Positions 1 through 8,946 of a stretch of 64,000 bases of DNA are shown here, piece by piece; position 1 is the first letter of the stretch; every line of letters begins with the position of its first letter. A program made the translations under genes and the position numbers. The notes beneath the pieces are model-generated. The model was not told the DNA's origin and ran no database searches. It saw only the letters and a list, made by a program, of their open reading frames with translations. Source of the DNA: CAZBME01 sp964645835 (GTDB lineage: Bacteria; Desulfobacterota; Syntrophia; Syntrophales; UBA8958); contig CAZYDG010000065.1 in the NCBI GenBank assembly GCA_964645835.1, positions 7,001-71,000 of the forward strand, written 5' to 3'.

Positions 1-1584
1 CGTATTCATCGCCACGCCTACATCTGCCTGGGCCAGTGCCGGGGCATCATTTGTGCCGTCACCGGTCATGGCGACCAGGTGACCTGTTGCCTGTTCCCGG
101 CGTATGAGGGCAAGTTTGTCTTCAGGCCGGGCCTCAGCCAGAAAATCATCAACACCGGCCTCTTGGGCGATGGCCTCCGCTGTCAAACGATTATCGCCGG
201 TGATCATGACGGTGCGGATACCCATGGCCCGAAAACGCTCGAAGCGGTCCTTCAAACCGCCCTTGACAATGTCCTTAAGATGAACGACTCCCAAGACGCG
301 GTTATCTTCAGCAACCACCAGGGATGTTCCTCCCGACCGAGAGATTTTCTCTATCGCCTCTGTCTCAGCCGGAGAATAATCCTTCCCGATGAATTCCCTG
401 ATTGCATCGGGGGCGCCCTTTCGAATCTTCCGGCTGTCCACATCTACTCCGCTCATACGGGATTGTGCAGAAAAGGCCATGAATGTTGCATGAGCCATGT
501 CGGCGATAGAACGGCCCCGCAGGCCGTAGTCTTTAGCCAGGACTACAATACTTCGACCTTCCGGTGTCTCATCGGCCAGGGAGGCGAGTTGAGCCCCGTC
601 AGCCAGTTCCTGGGCCGATACGCCCGGTGAGGGAATAAATTCTGTTGCCTGCCGATTGCCGAGGGTAATGGTTCCCGTTTTATCCAGGAGCAGGACGTCA
701 ACGTCTCACGCTGCCTCTACTGCCCGGCCACTCATGGCCAGGACGTTCTTCTGCACCAGCCGGTCGATTCCGGCAATGCCGATTGCACTCAATAGTCCGC
801 CGATGGTTGTGGGAATCAGGCACACCAGAAGGGAGATGAGAACCGTTACGGAAAAGGACAAGCCCGAATAGAGGCCGAAAAGCTTCAATGTCAGGATCAC
901 TACCAGAAAGATAATGGTAAGGGCCGAGAGGAGTATGGTCAAGGCGATTTCATTGGGTGTCTTTTGCCGTTCAGCCCCTTCCACGAGCCCGATCATGCGG
1001 TCCATGAAACTTTCTCCCGGATCGGCAGTCACCTCGACCCTGATCTGATCGGAGAGGACCCGCGTCCCGCCGGTAACGGCGCTTCGGTCGCCGCCGGCCT
1101 CGCGGATGACAGGGGCCGACTCGCCAGTAATGGCCGATTCATCCACAGTCGCCGCCCCTTCAATGATGTCCCCGTCAGCTGGAATGATTTCACCAGCGGA
1201 AACGAGAATCACATCCCCTTTCCGAAGGGCCTCAGCCGGCATTTGTTCCAATGCACCGGAGGCCAGTATCAGGTTGGCCATAGTATGGGTACGCGTTTTC
1301 CGCAGGGCGTCTGCCTGTGCTTTGCCCCGTCCCTCCGCCATGGCCTCGGCAAAATTGGCAAATAGAACGGTAAACCAGAGCCAGAGGGTGATCTGGAGCC
1401 CAAAACCAAGGGGCTCGCCCGCCGGTCTGAAGAAAAGGCCGATAGTCGTCATGAGAGCCCCGACCTCCGTGACGAACATAACGGGGTTCTTCATCATATT
1501 CAGGGGATGAAGTTTCCGGAATGATGCAAGCGATGCCTCACTGATGATATCTTTTTCAAAAAGGACATGTGATTTGACAGCCAT
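1..1584 (-). pseudogene. kdpB: KdpB, K+-transporting P-type ATPase subunit B, with in-frame TGA; runs off left edge
   Basis: Catalytic ATP-hydrolysing subunit of the KdpFABC high-affinity potassium pump in the inner membrane. From the ATG at 1584 the frame gives a typical KdpB N-terminus with the TGES actuator motif, then hits TGA at 706-708 (codon 293) right after SGRAVEAA. In the family this residue is Gly and GDVDVLLLDKTGT follows. The same frame continues without another stop to base 1: DKTGTIT, MITGDNR and TGDGTNDAP are all present. So one base change (GGA to TGA) separates it from an intact gene, and it cuts the protein just before the phosphorylated Asp. The start overlaps the kdpA stop (TAATG) and has GGGAGG upstream. 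The C-terminus and kdpC lie outside the window. Family identity is certain; whether the stop is real is not. Confidence 0.9.
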
Positions 1585-3389
1585 TAGAACAACCTCCCGG
1601 AACCTGTCATAATGAAATGCTCGACAATGGGCCCCAGCGCCAGAACAGGCAGAAAGGTCAGCGCACCAACAATCAGGACGGTTCCTACGAGCAAGATGAG
1701 AAAAGTGATACCCGAAACAGGGAAGCTTCCGGCATGCTCCGGAACGAGTTTCTTCTTCGCAAGGTTACCCGCCAGTGCCATTACCGGGATGATCACGAAA
1801 AAACGGCCGATAAGCATTGCAAAGGCCAGGGTCGTATTCAACCAAGGGGTATTTGCGCTAAGACCCGCAAAGGCGCTGCCGTTATTGCCTGTGGCTGATG
1901 AATAGGCATAGAGGATTTCGGAGAGGCCGTGAGGTCCCGTATTGTTTAACCCGGCAATTCCCCAGGAACTGACGGCCCCCCAGGCGGCATAACCCAAAAT
2001 ACAGATGCATAGGATCAGGATGGCCAGGACGCTGACTTTGACATCAAAGGCCTCGATCTTCTTTCCCAGGTACTCCGGTGTTCGCCCGATCATCAGGCCC
2101 GACAGAAAAACAGTCAGAACGACAAAGATCAACATGCCATATAAACCGGCGCCCACGCCGCCGAATATGACCTCGCCAAGCTGTATATTAAGCAGGGGGA
2201 TCAGGCCGCCCAGAGGCGTAAAGGAATCATGCATGGCATTTACGGCGCCGCATGAGGCATCCGTTGTGACCGTGGCAAAGAGGGCGGAATTGAAGATTCC
2301 GAAACGAACCTCCTTGCCCTCCATGTTTCCGCTTAATTGATCGAGTCCCAGAGCTGTCAGGTGTGGATTTCCCGCAGCTTCGGCCCACCAGCAGACCATA
2401 ACACCTGCCAGGAAGAGAAAGGCCATGGCCCCCCAGATTACCCAGCCGTGGCGTCGGTTTCCAACCGTATGACCCATGAACCAGGTCAGGGCACTGGGGA
2501 TTAAGAAGATCGAGAGCATCTGGATAAAATTCGCAAGGGGCGTCGGGTTTTCATATGGATGGGCGGCATTGGCATTCATAAAACCGCCTCCATTGGTGCC
2601 CAGCATCTTGATGGCCGCCTGTGAGGCAAGAGGACCCTGGGCAATCGTTTGTGTTTCCATTTTTTTTATTTCAACCACCGGATTTCCCTGCGGGTCTTTG
2701 ATCGGTGTTCCTGCCGCATCCTGTTTCGGTTCTTCGACTGTGAAAGGTTCAATCAATTTTACCTGTTGATAAGGGCTGAAGTTTTGAATCGCGCCCTGGG
2801 AAATGAGAAAAACTGCATAGAGCAGACAGATCGGCAGCAGGAGATAAAGATTCACCCGGATAAGATCGACCCAGAAATTGCCGATGGTCTTTGCCGTCTG
2901 CCGGGCTATGCCTCGTACAAGGGCTGCCGCCACAGCTATGCCCGTAGCGGCAGAGGCAAAATTATGGAAAGTGAGTCCCACCATTTGCGAGAAATAGGAC
3001 AACGTGGTTTCTCCGCTATAACTTTGCCAGTTTGTATTTGTTGTAAAGCTGGCTGCCGTGTTGAAAGCAAGATCGGGGCTCAGTGGGCCGAACCCCATGG
3101 GGTTCAGGGGCAGCAGATGCTGCAGCCTTAATATGGCATAGGTAAACAGAAGAGATGCCAGACTGAAAAGCGTGAGGGATACGGTGTAAGCCTTCCATCC
3201 CTGCTCCTTTGCCGGGTCCACACCCATAAGCCGGTAAAAAATGTGCTCCAAAGGCTTCAGCACTGCATCCAGAAAAGTTCTGCCCATTGGGTCAAGGACA
3301 CATATTAGGTAAAGACCAAGCGGTTTGGTCAGCAAAGCAAGGAGTCCTATAAACAGGGTCAATTGTATCCATCCGTATATATCCATCAT
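1584..3389 (-). CDS. kdpA: KdpA, potassium-binding and translocating subunit
   Basis: Channel-like subunit of the Kdp pump, multi-pass inner-membrane protein of 601 aa (E. coli KdpA is 557; the excess is mainly a longer loop near residues 220-260). The four selectivity-filter regions are recognisable: TTNTNWQ, GTNGGGFMNANAAHP, TTDASCGAVNAM and SATGNNGSAF. I place the start at the ATG at 3389 because AAGGA lies 9 nt upstream; the frame stays open further upstream only because it reads through an intergenic repeat. A second ATG follows directly at 3386. It shares TAATG with kdpB downstream. Upstream, repeat copy 1 separates it from kdpF, which is unusual since these genes are normally adjacent. 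Confidence 0.96.
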   Translation of the reverse strand: MMDIYGWIQLTLFIGLLALLTKPLGLYLICVLDPMGRTFLDAVLKPLEHIFYRLMGVDPAKEQGWKAYTVSLTLFSLASLLFTYAILRLQHLLPLNPMGFGPLSPDLAFNTAASFTTNTNWQSYSGETTLSYFSQMVGLTFHNFASAATGIAVAAALVRGIARQTAKTIGNFWVDLIRVNLYLLLPICLLYAVFLISQGAIQNFSPYQQVKLIEPFTVEEPKQDAAGTPIKDPQGNPVVEIKKMETQTIAQGPLASQAAIKMLGTNGGGFMNANAAHPYENPTPLANFIQMLSIFLIPSALTWFMGHTVGNRRHGWVIWGAMAFLFLAGVMVCWWAEAAGNPHLTALGLDQLSGNMEGKEVRFGIFNSALFATVTTDASCGAVNAMHDSFTPLGGLIPLLNIQLGEVIFGGVGAGLYGMLIFVVLTVFLSGLMIGRTPEYLGKKIEAFDVKVSVLAILILCICILGYAAWGAVSSWGIAGLNNTGPHGLSEILYAYSSATGNNGSAFAGLSANTPWLNTTLAFAMLIGRFFVIIPVMALAGNLAKKKLVPEHAGSFPVSGITFLILLVGTVLIVGALTFLPVLALGPIVEHFIMTGSGRLF

Positions 3390-3409
3390 ATTCTGAGTTC
3401 CTTTTCGAA

Positions 3410-3534
3410 CAAGCTGTTGAAAAACGCCCATCTGCTGCGTTGCGCCGCAAGCTTCGTCAATCGACGTACTTCTATCTACGCCTCATTCCTCAGCTTTTGC
3501 GCGCCTTGCATCTGGACATTTTTGAACAGCCTGC
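3410..3534. repeat. Palindromic intergenic repeat, copy 1 (inside kdp operon)
   Basis: About 125 bp bounded by the inverted ends CTGTTGAAAAA and TTTTTGAACAGCCTG, with an internal TACTTCTATCTACG segment. It is a member of a seven-copy family in this window (others near 3736, 8232, 11817, 51605, 53477, 59691). It sits between kdpF and kdpA and could fold into a long hairpin in the operon transcript. It encodes no transposase, so it is MITE-like or a REP-like element. Confidence 0.9.
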
Positions 3535-3546
3535 ATAAAATCGAAA

Positions 3547-3630
3547 TTAAAACTTGTCGGGTCTGATGATCGCGAAAAAAAGATAAAAAATCAGCGCGAC
3601 TCCGATAATACCGACCAAGATTTCCAGCAT
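3547..3630 (-). CDS. kdpF: KdpF, small stabilising subunit of the Kdp pump
   Basis: A 27-aa single-span membrane peptide beginning MLEILVGIIGVALIF and ending AIIRPDKF, which fits the KdpF family (about 25-30 aa, one hydrophobic helix, basic and acidic residues at the C-terminal end). GAGAGG precedes the ATG. It starts 2 nt after the stop of another tiny membrane ORF and lies upstream of kdpA on the same strand, the expected position for kdpF. Between it and kdpA a palindromic repeat has been inserted. In other bacteria KdpF sits in the membrane beside KdpA and stabilises the complex. Confidence 0.85.
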   Translation of the reverse strand: MLEILVGIIGVALIFYLFFAIIRPDKF

Positions 3631-3632
3631 GA

Positions 3633-3719
3633 TCAAAACCTCTCACAGGCAAATGCAAACAAAAGACAAAGGCCGAAAAAAAAGATGGCGCAAATTATGT
3701 AAATAGAATCCAACAACAT
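3633..3719 (-). CDS. 28-aa membrane peptide upstream of kdpF
   Basis: Begins MLLDSIYIICAIFFFGLC and ends in ACERF; one hydrophobic helix followed by a short charged tail. GGAG lies 7 nt before the ATG and the stop is 2 nt from the kdpF start, so translation is likely coupled. Tiny ORFs of this form (one helix ending in a CE+L/F-type tail) occur ahead of kdpF in many bacterial kdp operons but are rarely named. I infer an accessory Kdp membrane peptide. The spacing, ribosome site and composition support it being real; function is unknown. Confidence 0.7.
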   Translation of the reverse strand: MLLDSIYIICAIFFFGLCLLFAFACERF

Positions 3720-3735
3720 GATTCTACTCCTTTAT

Positions 3736-3860
3736 CAGGCTGTTGAAAAACGTCCATCTGCTGCGTTGCGCTGCAAGCTTCGTCAATCGACGTACTTCTA
3801 TGTACGCCTCATTCCTCAGCTTTTGTGCGCCTTGCATATGGGCATTTTTGAACAGCCTGC
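3736..3860. repeat. Palindromic intergenic repeat, copy 2
   Basis: A 125-bp copy with ends CAGGCTGTTGAAAAAC and TTTTTGAACAGCCTG, about 90 percent identical by eye to copy 1 and in the same orientation. It fills nearly all the space between the upstream histidine kinase and the 28-aa ORF, leaving 16 bp before that ORF. A kdp promoter would have to lie inside the repeat, or the operon is read from upstream. Confidence 0.9.
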
Positions 3861-3885
3861 CCAAAATTGAGTTTTCAACAACATT

Positions 3886-5709
3886 TTATGACGATAAATC
3901 CGCCCGTTTCAGGGTGAAAGAAAAGGTTGCCCCCTGGCCTTCCTTGCTTTCCACATTGATATTTCCGCCATGGGCTTCAATGATCTCTTTTGCAATGGCC
4001 AGTCCCAAACCGGTTCCGGTGTCTTGTTTCTGATCGGGCACTCGGAAAAACTGTTCAAAGATCCTTTGGAGAAATTGATTTGGGATGCCGCTTCCCGTGT
4101 CGGTCACAATAAAGCGTACGAATCTTTCCTCCGTATTCGCCGTAATGCTGACCCGGCCGCCGGGAGTCGTATAGCGCAGCGCGTTGGACAAGAGATTTGA
4201 AAAGACATGGTCCATCTGGCTCGTATCGGCATAAACCATGGGCAGATCATCGGGGATCATTGCCTCCAGCTCAATACCGCCCTCTTGAGCAGCCCGCCGG
4301 AACGGTTCCATAGCCTCACGAACCAGCAGATGGGGGGGGACGGATCGGCAATCCATCCGGATGCTGCCGGACTCAATACGGCTGATATCCAGGAGTTTAG
4401 TCAAGATCCGGTGGAGTAGATCACTTTCTTCCTGGGCGGCCATGAGCAACTCGATCTGCTTTTCCGTCAGAGGACCGACTTTCTCTTCCAACAGGAGGTG
4501 AATCGCCATGCGTATGGATGTCAGCGGTGTTTTCAATTGATGGGATACCGTGGACACCAAACCGCTTTTCAGTTCCTCCACCTGCCGTTGTTCCGTCACA
4601 TCTTTCATGACCAGGATGACGCCCGTCATGTGACCGTCGCGGTTGGCCATGGGCGCCGCAGTGATATGAAAATACCGCTCATCGCCGTTTACGAAAAGTT
4701 GAAAAAGTTTTTCTTCTTCGAGATTTTTCAACGGGCCTTGTTCGATAACATTATAGAAAAGACGATATAAATGATCGACAGCGGCATCTCGGACCAATGT
4801 ACCGGTCTTCAGGCCAAAAAGGTTTTTTGCCGATTCCGTCGACATCTCTACTTTTCCTTTAAGATTGACAATTGCCACGGCATCGGGCAGCCTGCTGAAA
4901 GTTTCTTTGGCCGCGTCCTGGGTAAGTGCCAGCTTGGCTTGATCACTGCGGCGAAAGGCGCGAAGACTAAGCGCCATGTCATTAAAGGCCTCTGAAAGGC
5001 GTCCGATTTCATCACGTGAATCTGCCTGTACGACAAGATCCAGATTTCCGTCACGAATTGCCTCTGCAGAATGGATCAGGCGGTAAATTGGACGAAGAAT
5101 CCACTTGCCCACAAAAATCATGAAGGCAATAGCCGTCGCAGCCCCGAAGAACAAAAAAAACACCATCTGTCTCTGGGCCGTAGCCGCCTGCTTCCTTGCC
5201 AGGTCATTTGCTTCATGCATGTTGTTTTGATTCATCTGGAGAATCTCATCCGCTGTGTTCTTGACTTGGTTAAATAATGGAAGGAGTTCTTTGAAATACA
5301 GCTGACGGCGTAGATTGAGGGGCAAATCATCATTTTCGGTCTTGCGAAGCGTTTCCCGATAGGCGGTGTAGAGGGCCTTCAAGGACGTCGCCCTTTTGTC
5401 TTCCCCTGGAATAGTTATATTGTGAAGTTCAATGTCCAGGGCCTTATCAAAGGCGGCTTCATTTTTCCGTATCAACTCTGCCCCTTCCTTCTGGTATCCC
5501 AGAAAGGTAAAGCGAATGCCGCTATCCATGCGTTCCAGTGCTTCTTTCATTTCCTGGCAGGCAACGACACTACGGTAATTCTCCCGTAAAATTATGTCGA
5601 TGGATTGACCGAGATCCCGAAACTGGACGATGCTTTGGATTCCCACAACCAGGAGGATCAGAAGCAACCCTCCAAAGCCCATCGATAATTTCTGTTGAAG
5701 TCCAAACAT
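3886..5709 (-). CDS. Membrane sensor histidine kinase (HAMP-PAS-HisKA-HATPase)
   Basis: 607 aa. A transmembrane helix near residues 10-28, a roughly 150-residue periplasmic helical sensor region, a second helix near 185-207, HAMP, a PAS domain (approximately 275-375), a dimerisation domain with the phosphorylated His in TVSHQLKTPLTSIR, and an ATPase domain with SNLLSNALRY, DTGSGIP and GTGLGLAI. It lies directly upstream of the kdp genes on the same strand and downstream of two response-regulator genes. That position suggests control of potassium uptake or a shared stress response, but it lacks the KdpD universal-stress and N-terminal domains, so it is not a canonical KdpD. The partner is probably one of the two upstream regulators (inference). 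Confidence 0.92.
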   Translation of the reverse strand: MFGLQQKLSMGFGGLLLILLVVGIQSIVQFRDLGQSIDIILRENYRSVVACQEMKEALERMDSGIRFTFLGYQKEGAELIRKNEAAFDKALDIELHNITIPGEDKRATSLKALYTAYRETLRKTENDDLPLNLRRQLYFKELLPLFNQVKNTADEILQMNQNNMHEANDLARKQAATAQRQMVFFLFFGAATAIAFMIFVGKWILRPIYRLIHSAEAIRDGNLDLVVQADSRDEIGRLSEAFNDMALSLRAFRRSDQAKLALTQDAAKETFSRLPDAVAIVNLKGKVEMSTESAKNLFGLKTGTLVRDAAVDHLYRLFYNVIEQGPLKNLEEEKLFQLFVNGDERYFHITAAPMANRDGHMTGVILVMKDVTEQRQVEELKSGLVSTVSHQLKTPLTSIRMAIHLLLEEKVGPLTEKQIELLMAAQEESDLLHRILTKLLDISRIESGSIRMDCRSVPPHLLVREAMEPFRRAAQEGGIELEAMIPDDLPMVYADTSQMDHVFSNLLSNALRYTTPGGRVSITANTEERFVRFIVTDTGSGIPNQFLQRIFEQFFRVPDQKQDTGTGLGLAIAKEIIEAHGGNINVESKEGQGATFSFTLKRADLSS

Positions 5710-5891
5710 GATATATCTCCTTCAAAAGAAAAATATAGCAATGGGTATGCCAGCAGGCTTTAAAAGATAAATGATCGAATTTTAATGCATATTGTTTGTG
5801 TGACGGAATAGGGACATTGCATGGTGCAATGCATAAACTAAAATGACATTGCATAATACAAAGATTATCGCAGGAAAGAAAGCACCTGAAA

Positions 5892-6572
5892 TCAGGCGTA
5901 GCGATGCAGACCGATTTGATTATTAAGATATTCTTCGACCAGTTCCAGCATGGCGCTGATTTTGAATGGTTTAGACAAGCAGGGATAGCCGTACCTCAGG
6001 ACATCTTCATTTAGATCCCGCTTTACATTTCTGAGACCGAAAAAACCGCTGATATAGATCACTCTGATTTTAGGATTATCCTGGCGAATCTTCTCAACCA
6101 GCTCTATACCACTCATTTTCGGCATGACCACATCGGTAAAAACCAGGTCAGGCCTGAATTGAAGATATGTTTGATAACCGTTTTCGCCATCGACAGCTAC
6201 GCGTACGTCATAACCTTCCATGCGAAACACATCCCGTAAGGTTTCCTGAAGCCCGAATTCATCCTCAACGACAAGTATTTTCTTCTTCCGGGAGTTCTTT
6301 TCCTGCAAGCCTTGCTGCAGCAAGCTGATGAGCTCTTCATCGCTGGCCCGGCTGATTAGTTCACTGACATGATTGAGTCTCTGTTGAAGATTTTTTGCTT
6401 TCTTTTCGTTTTCGGGATTTAAATCGGGGTGGTAAATCTTGCTCAACAGGTGGTAGCTGGATTTTATATAGGATAATGCGCTCTTACTGCCAAACTCACT
6501 ATAAATTTCTCTGGCTTTGTCAAGCAGCCCCAAAAAAATCAGTTCTCGTTCCAGCAATATGATCTTATCCAT
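5892..6572 (-). CDS. J-domain-like/receiver fusion response regulator
   Basis: 226 aa. Residues about 25-75 resemble a J domain: a helix, then IYHPDLNPENEKKAK with the diagnostic HPD at 48-50, then a second amphipathic helix. Residues about 97-215 form a complete receiver domain (KKILVVEDE, phosphorylatable Asp147 in FTDVVMP, Lys201 in LSKPF). There is no DNA-binding output domain. J domains stimulate DnaK-type ATPases, so a phosphorylation-controlled link to a chaperone is possible (inference). It lies between a sigma-54 regulator and a sensor kinase on the same strand, with about 180-bp gaps either side, so it may have its own promoter. Confidence 0.82.
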   Translation of the reverse strand: MDKIILLERELIFLGLLDKAREIYSEFGSKSALSYIKSSYHLLSKIYHPDLNPENEKKAKNLQQRLNHVSELISRASDEELISLLQQGLQEKNSRKKKILVVEDEFGLQETLRDVFRMEGYDVRVAVDGENGYQTYLQFRPDLVFTDVVMPKMSGIELVEKIRQDNPKIRVIYISGFFGLRNVKRDLNEDVLRYGYPCLSKPFKISAMLELVEEYLNNQIGLHRYA

Positions 6573-6753
6573 AAGTTATCAATTCCTTGTTTTGGAGATT
6601 CAGACTATAAACAACGCTAGGCAAATCAATAACTGTGAGTATCACTACTTTCATTAGTGATTTCATGTCAAGTGAAAAATCGCATGGAAGACATATAAAA
6701 TGTCATATAAAGCGAGTTTCTCTTGCTAATGTTTCCAGATATTGCGCTTGCGC

Positions 6754-8106
6754 CTAGATTCCATATTGCTTGCGTCTACGCCAGAGGGTGGCTTGATCGA
6801 TGCCGAGGATACAAGCGGCTTCTTGAAGGGATTTGGACATTGCCAGAACCAGGCGGATGTGTTCTTCTTCGATCTTTTCCAGGGAGATAGCGTCACCGAG
6901 ACGGACAGGTTGAAGACCTCCACGGAAGGTGTCCGGGAGGTCGCAAGCATCGATACAATCCGTCCTGCAGAGGATGACGGCCCTTTCGATCACATTCCGC
7001 AGTTCCCTGACATTGCCCGGCCAGCTATATGTTTTGATCAGCCGGTTTGCCTCCTCCGTAAAACCTGTAATTGATTTATGACACGTTCGGTTGAAAAAAA
7101 AGATGAGACGGCCCGCCAGGGCAATCACATCGTCGGGTCGGGATCGCAGGGGAGGCAGTTCGATCTGGATGACGTTAAGGCGATAGAGGAGATCTTCCCG
7201 GAAGCGGCCCTCCCGGACCGAATTTTCCAAGTCGACATTCGTTGCGGCAATAATGCGAACATCGGCATGGCGTGTCGTATAATCGCCGACCCGCTCATAT
7301 TCTTTATCCTGAACGAACCGCAGGAGCTTTGGTTGGAGCGGTAAAGGCAAATCGCCGATTTCATCGAGCAGAAGAGTTCCCCCATTACAGGTGTCGACGC
7401 GGCCGGGATTATCGCGAACAGCCCCTGTGAAGGCTCCCTTGATATGACCGAATAATTCGCTCTCCAGAAGTTCGGGCGATAAAGAAGGGCAGGACAAGAC
7501 ACTGAAGGGCATAGGCGCCCTTTGGCTCCAACAGTGGATCGCTTTAGCAAGCACACTTTTGCCCGTTCCACTTTCTCCACGCAGGAGAATCGTCGCATCA
7601 GACGGCGCTGCTTGACGGGCCAGATCCACTGCCCGTGCCATGGCCGGGCTTTTCGTGGTAAAATCTTCCTCCAGCCGGGATCGCCCCAGGTCTTCATGCA
7701 GATTGGCGACCTTTCGTTCAAGACTCCGAAACGCGAAGGCCTTGCGGACGGCAAGATTGATCTGGGGCGGTGTGAATGGTTTTGGGATATAATCGGTCGC
7801 TCCCCGCTTGACCGCCTCAACCGCAGTATCAATGGATACATATGCCGTGATGACGATAATTTTGATTAAGGGCGATGTCGCCAAGAGGGCGGGAATCAAA
7901 TCGAGACCGCTGGCCGTTCCAAGCCTGATATCGACAAAGGCAATATCAAAAGACCGGCAAGAAGCCTCGGCAAGTGCATCTTTGGGGTTACCGACAGCTG
8001 TTACCCGATGTCCTTCCGTTTCCAGACATATGGATAATGTCTTGCGAATATTGGCCTCATCATCGACGACGAGAATAGCAAGGCTTATATCTTCATCTGC
8101 TTTCAT
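6754..8106 (-). CDS. Sigma-54-dependent response regulator (NtrC family)
   Basis: 450 aa. Receiver domain at about 10-125 (VDDEANIRK, Asp in AFVDIRLG, Lys in YIPKPFTPP); AAA+ domain with Walker A GESGTGKS, the sigma-54 contact loop GAFTGA and Walker B LLLDEIGDLP; C-terminal Fis-type helix-turn-helix (EAACILGIDQATLWRRRKQ). It activates RNA polymerase carrying sigma-54 at distant enhancer sites when phosphorylated. It is first in a minus-strand run that continues with the J-domain regulator, the sensor kinase and the kdp genes, so it may regulate them; targets are not evident from the sequence. Confidence 0.95.
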   Translation of the reverse strand: MKADEDISLAILVVDDEANIRKTLSICLETEGHRVTAVGNPKDALAEASCRSFDIAFVDIRLGTASGLDLIPALLATSPLIKIIVITAYVSIDTAVEAVKRGATDYIPKPFTPPQINLAVRKAFAFRSLERKVANLHEDLGRSRLEEDFTTKSPAMARAVDLARQAAPSDATILLRGESGTGKSVLAKAIHCWSQRAPMPFSVLSCPSLSPELLESELFGHIKGAFTGAVRDNPGRVDTCNGGTLLLDEIGDLPLPLQPKLLRFVQDKEYERVGDYTTRHADVRIIAATNVDLENSVREGRFREDLLYRLNVIQIELPPLRSRPDDVIALAGRLIFFFNRTCHKSITGFTEEANRLIKTYSWPGNVRELRNVIERAVILCRTDCIDACDLPDTFRGGLQPVRLGDAISLEKIEEEHIRLVLAMSKSLQEAACILGIDQATLWRRRKQYGI

Positions 8107-8231
8107 GGTTAATGCTCTTTTCTATGATCCCTGTCATTTATTCACTATGTCAAAGGGGCCATCATCTGTCAAGGTGTGGAATCGGTTGATTTTTCTTTCA
8201 CCATAGGTTTATAGTAATACATTCAGACCAA

Positions 8232-8357
8232 GCAGGCTGTTCAAAAATGTTCAGATGCAAGGCGCGCAAAAGTCGAGGAATGAGGCGTACATAGAAGTAC
8301 GTTGATTGACGAGGCTTGTAGCGCAACGCAGCAGATGGGCGTTTTTCAACAGACTGC
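8232..8357. repeat. Palindromic intergenic repeat, copy 3 (inverted orientation)
   Basis: Starts CAGGCTGTTCAAAAATG and ends TTTTTCAACAGACTGC, about 126 bp, opposite orientation to copies 1 and 2. It lies in the divergent gap between the sigma-54 regulator and the TonB-type gene and ends 7 bp before the latter's start codon, so any promoter for that gene is inside or beyond the repeat. Confidence 0.9.
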
Positions 8358-8364
8358 TAAAGGA

Positions 8365-8946
8365 ATGGCGAATCCTGTGAAATTCCATATTAACAAAATA
8401 TTTATCATTACTGTCACGATTTCCATTGCAGCGCATGCCGCCGTTTTATCCGTGCCTATTGCCTTCCGATCCCAGGCGCCCAATATGGCGCCCGACGGGA
8501 TCATGAATGCCGAACTGAAGAGCTTTCTGCCGTCTATCGTTGAACCGCCGCCGGAAAAGCGTGATACGGTCAAGCCGTCCTCACCCAAATCCGATGGAGG
8601 AAAAGAGCCTGATTCGTTTAGAGAGGAAACGGTTACTTTGGGCAGCAAAGAAAGTAAATATCGAGATTATCTTAAAAAAGTGAAAGATCGGATTGAAAGC
8701 CGGTGGACTTATCCTGGTAAGGCCTTTGAAAGAGGAGAAAAAGGCGTCACGACGGTAAGATTTTCCATAGACCAAAATGGCGCACTTTCTGCGAATACGG
8801 TCATCAATACCTCCGGCTACGGTTTACTCGATGAAGGCGCCATGAATGTAATTAGTTCCGCCGCACCATACGATCCCTTGCCTGCCCACTATAATCTTTC
8901 ACGGCTTCACATCATTGCCAGTTTCCATTACAGTCTTACCCGCTGA
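8365..8946 (+). CDS. TonB C-terminal domain protein
   Basis: 193 aa from the ATG at 8365; an in-frame upstream ATG at 8302 lies inside repeat copy 3 and is rejected. An N-terminal helix (FIITVTISIAAHAAVLSVPIAF) anchors it in the inner membrane, a Pro-rich linker follows (EPPPEKRD), and the last 85 residues match TonB C-terminal folds (DRIESRWTYPGKA, GVTTVRFSIDQNG, GLLDEGAMNVISSAAPYDPLP). Such proteins transmit energy to outer-membrane receptors or act as TolA-like envelope proteins. The convergent neighbour is a CpoB/YbgF-like protein of the Tol-Pal system, which favours an envelope role. Its 3' end overlaps that gene's tail on the other strand by 48 bp. Confidence 0.85.
   Translation: MANPVKFHINKIFIITVTISIAAHAAVLSVPIAFRSQAPNMAPDGIMNAELKSFLPSIVEPPPEKRDTVKPSSPKSDGGKEPDSFREETVTLGSKESKYRDYLKKVKDRIESRWTYPGKAFERGEKGVTTVRFSIDQNGALSANTVINTSGYGLLDEGAMNVISSAAPYDPLPAHYNLSRLHIIASFHYSLTR

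Noticed and set aside
79..630. 183-codon plus-strand frame
   Set aside because: It is antisense to kdpB, whose motifs (MITGDNR, TGDGTNDAP) read on the other strand.
706..708. TGA in kdpB as a selenocysteine codon
   Set aside because: The family has Gly here, not Cys, and no need for a redox residue; no SECIS-like hairpin was seen right after it by eye.
5800..5845. Operator-like ATTGCATGGTGCAAT upstream of the sensor kinase
   Set aside because: A 6-bp inverted repeat of this kind is expected by chance in AT-rich gaps and no second copy is near a related gene.
8302..8364. Upstream ATG for the TonB-type gene
   Set aside because: It lies inside palindromic repeat copy 3 and has no ribosome site; the protein's membrane anchor begins after the ATG at 8365.
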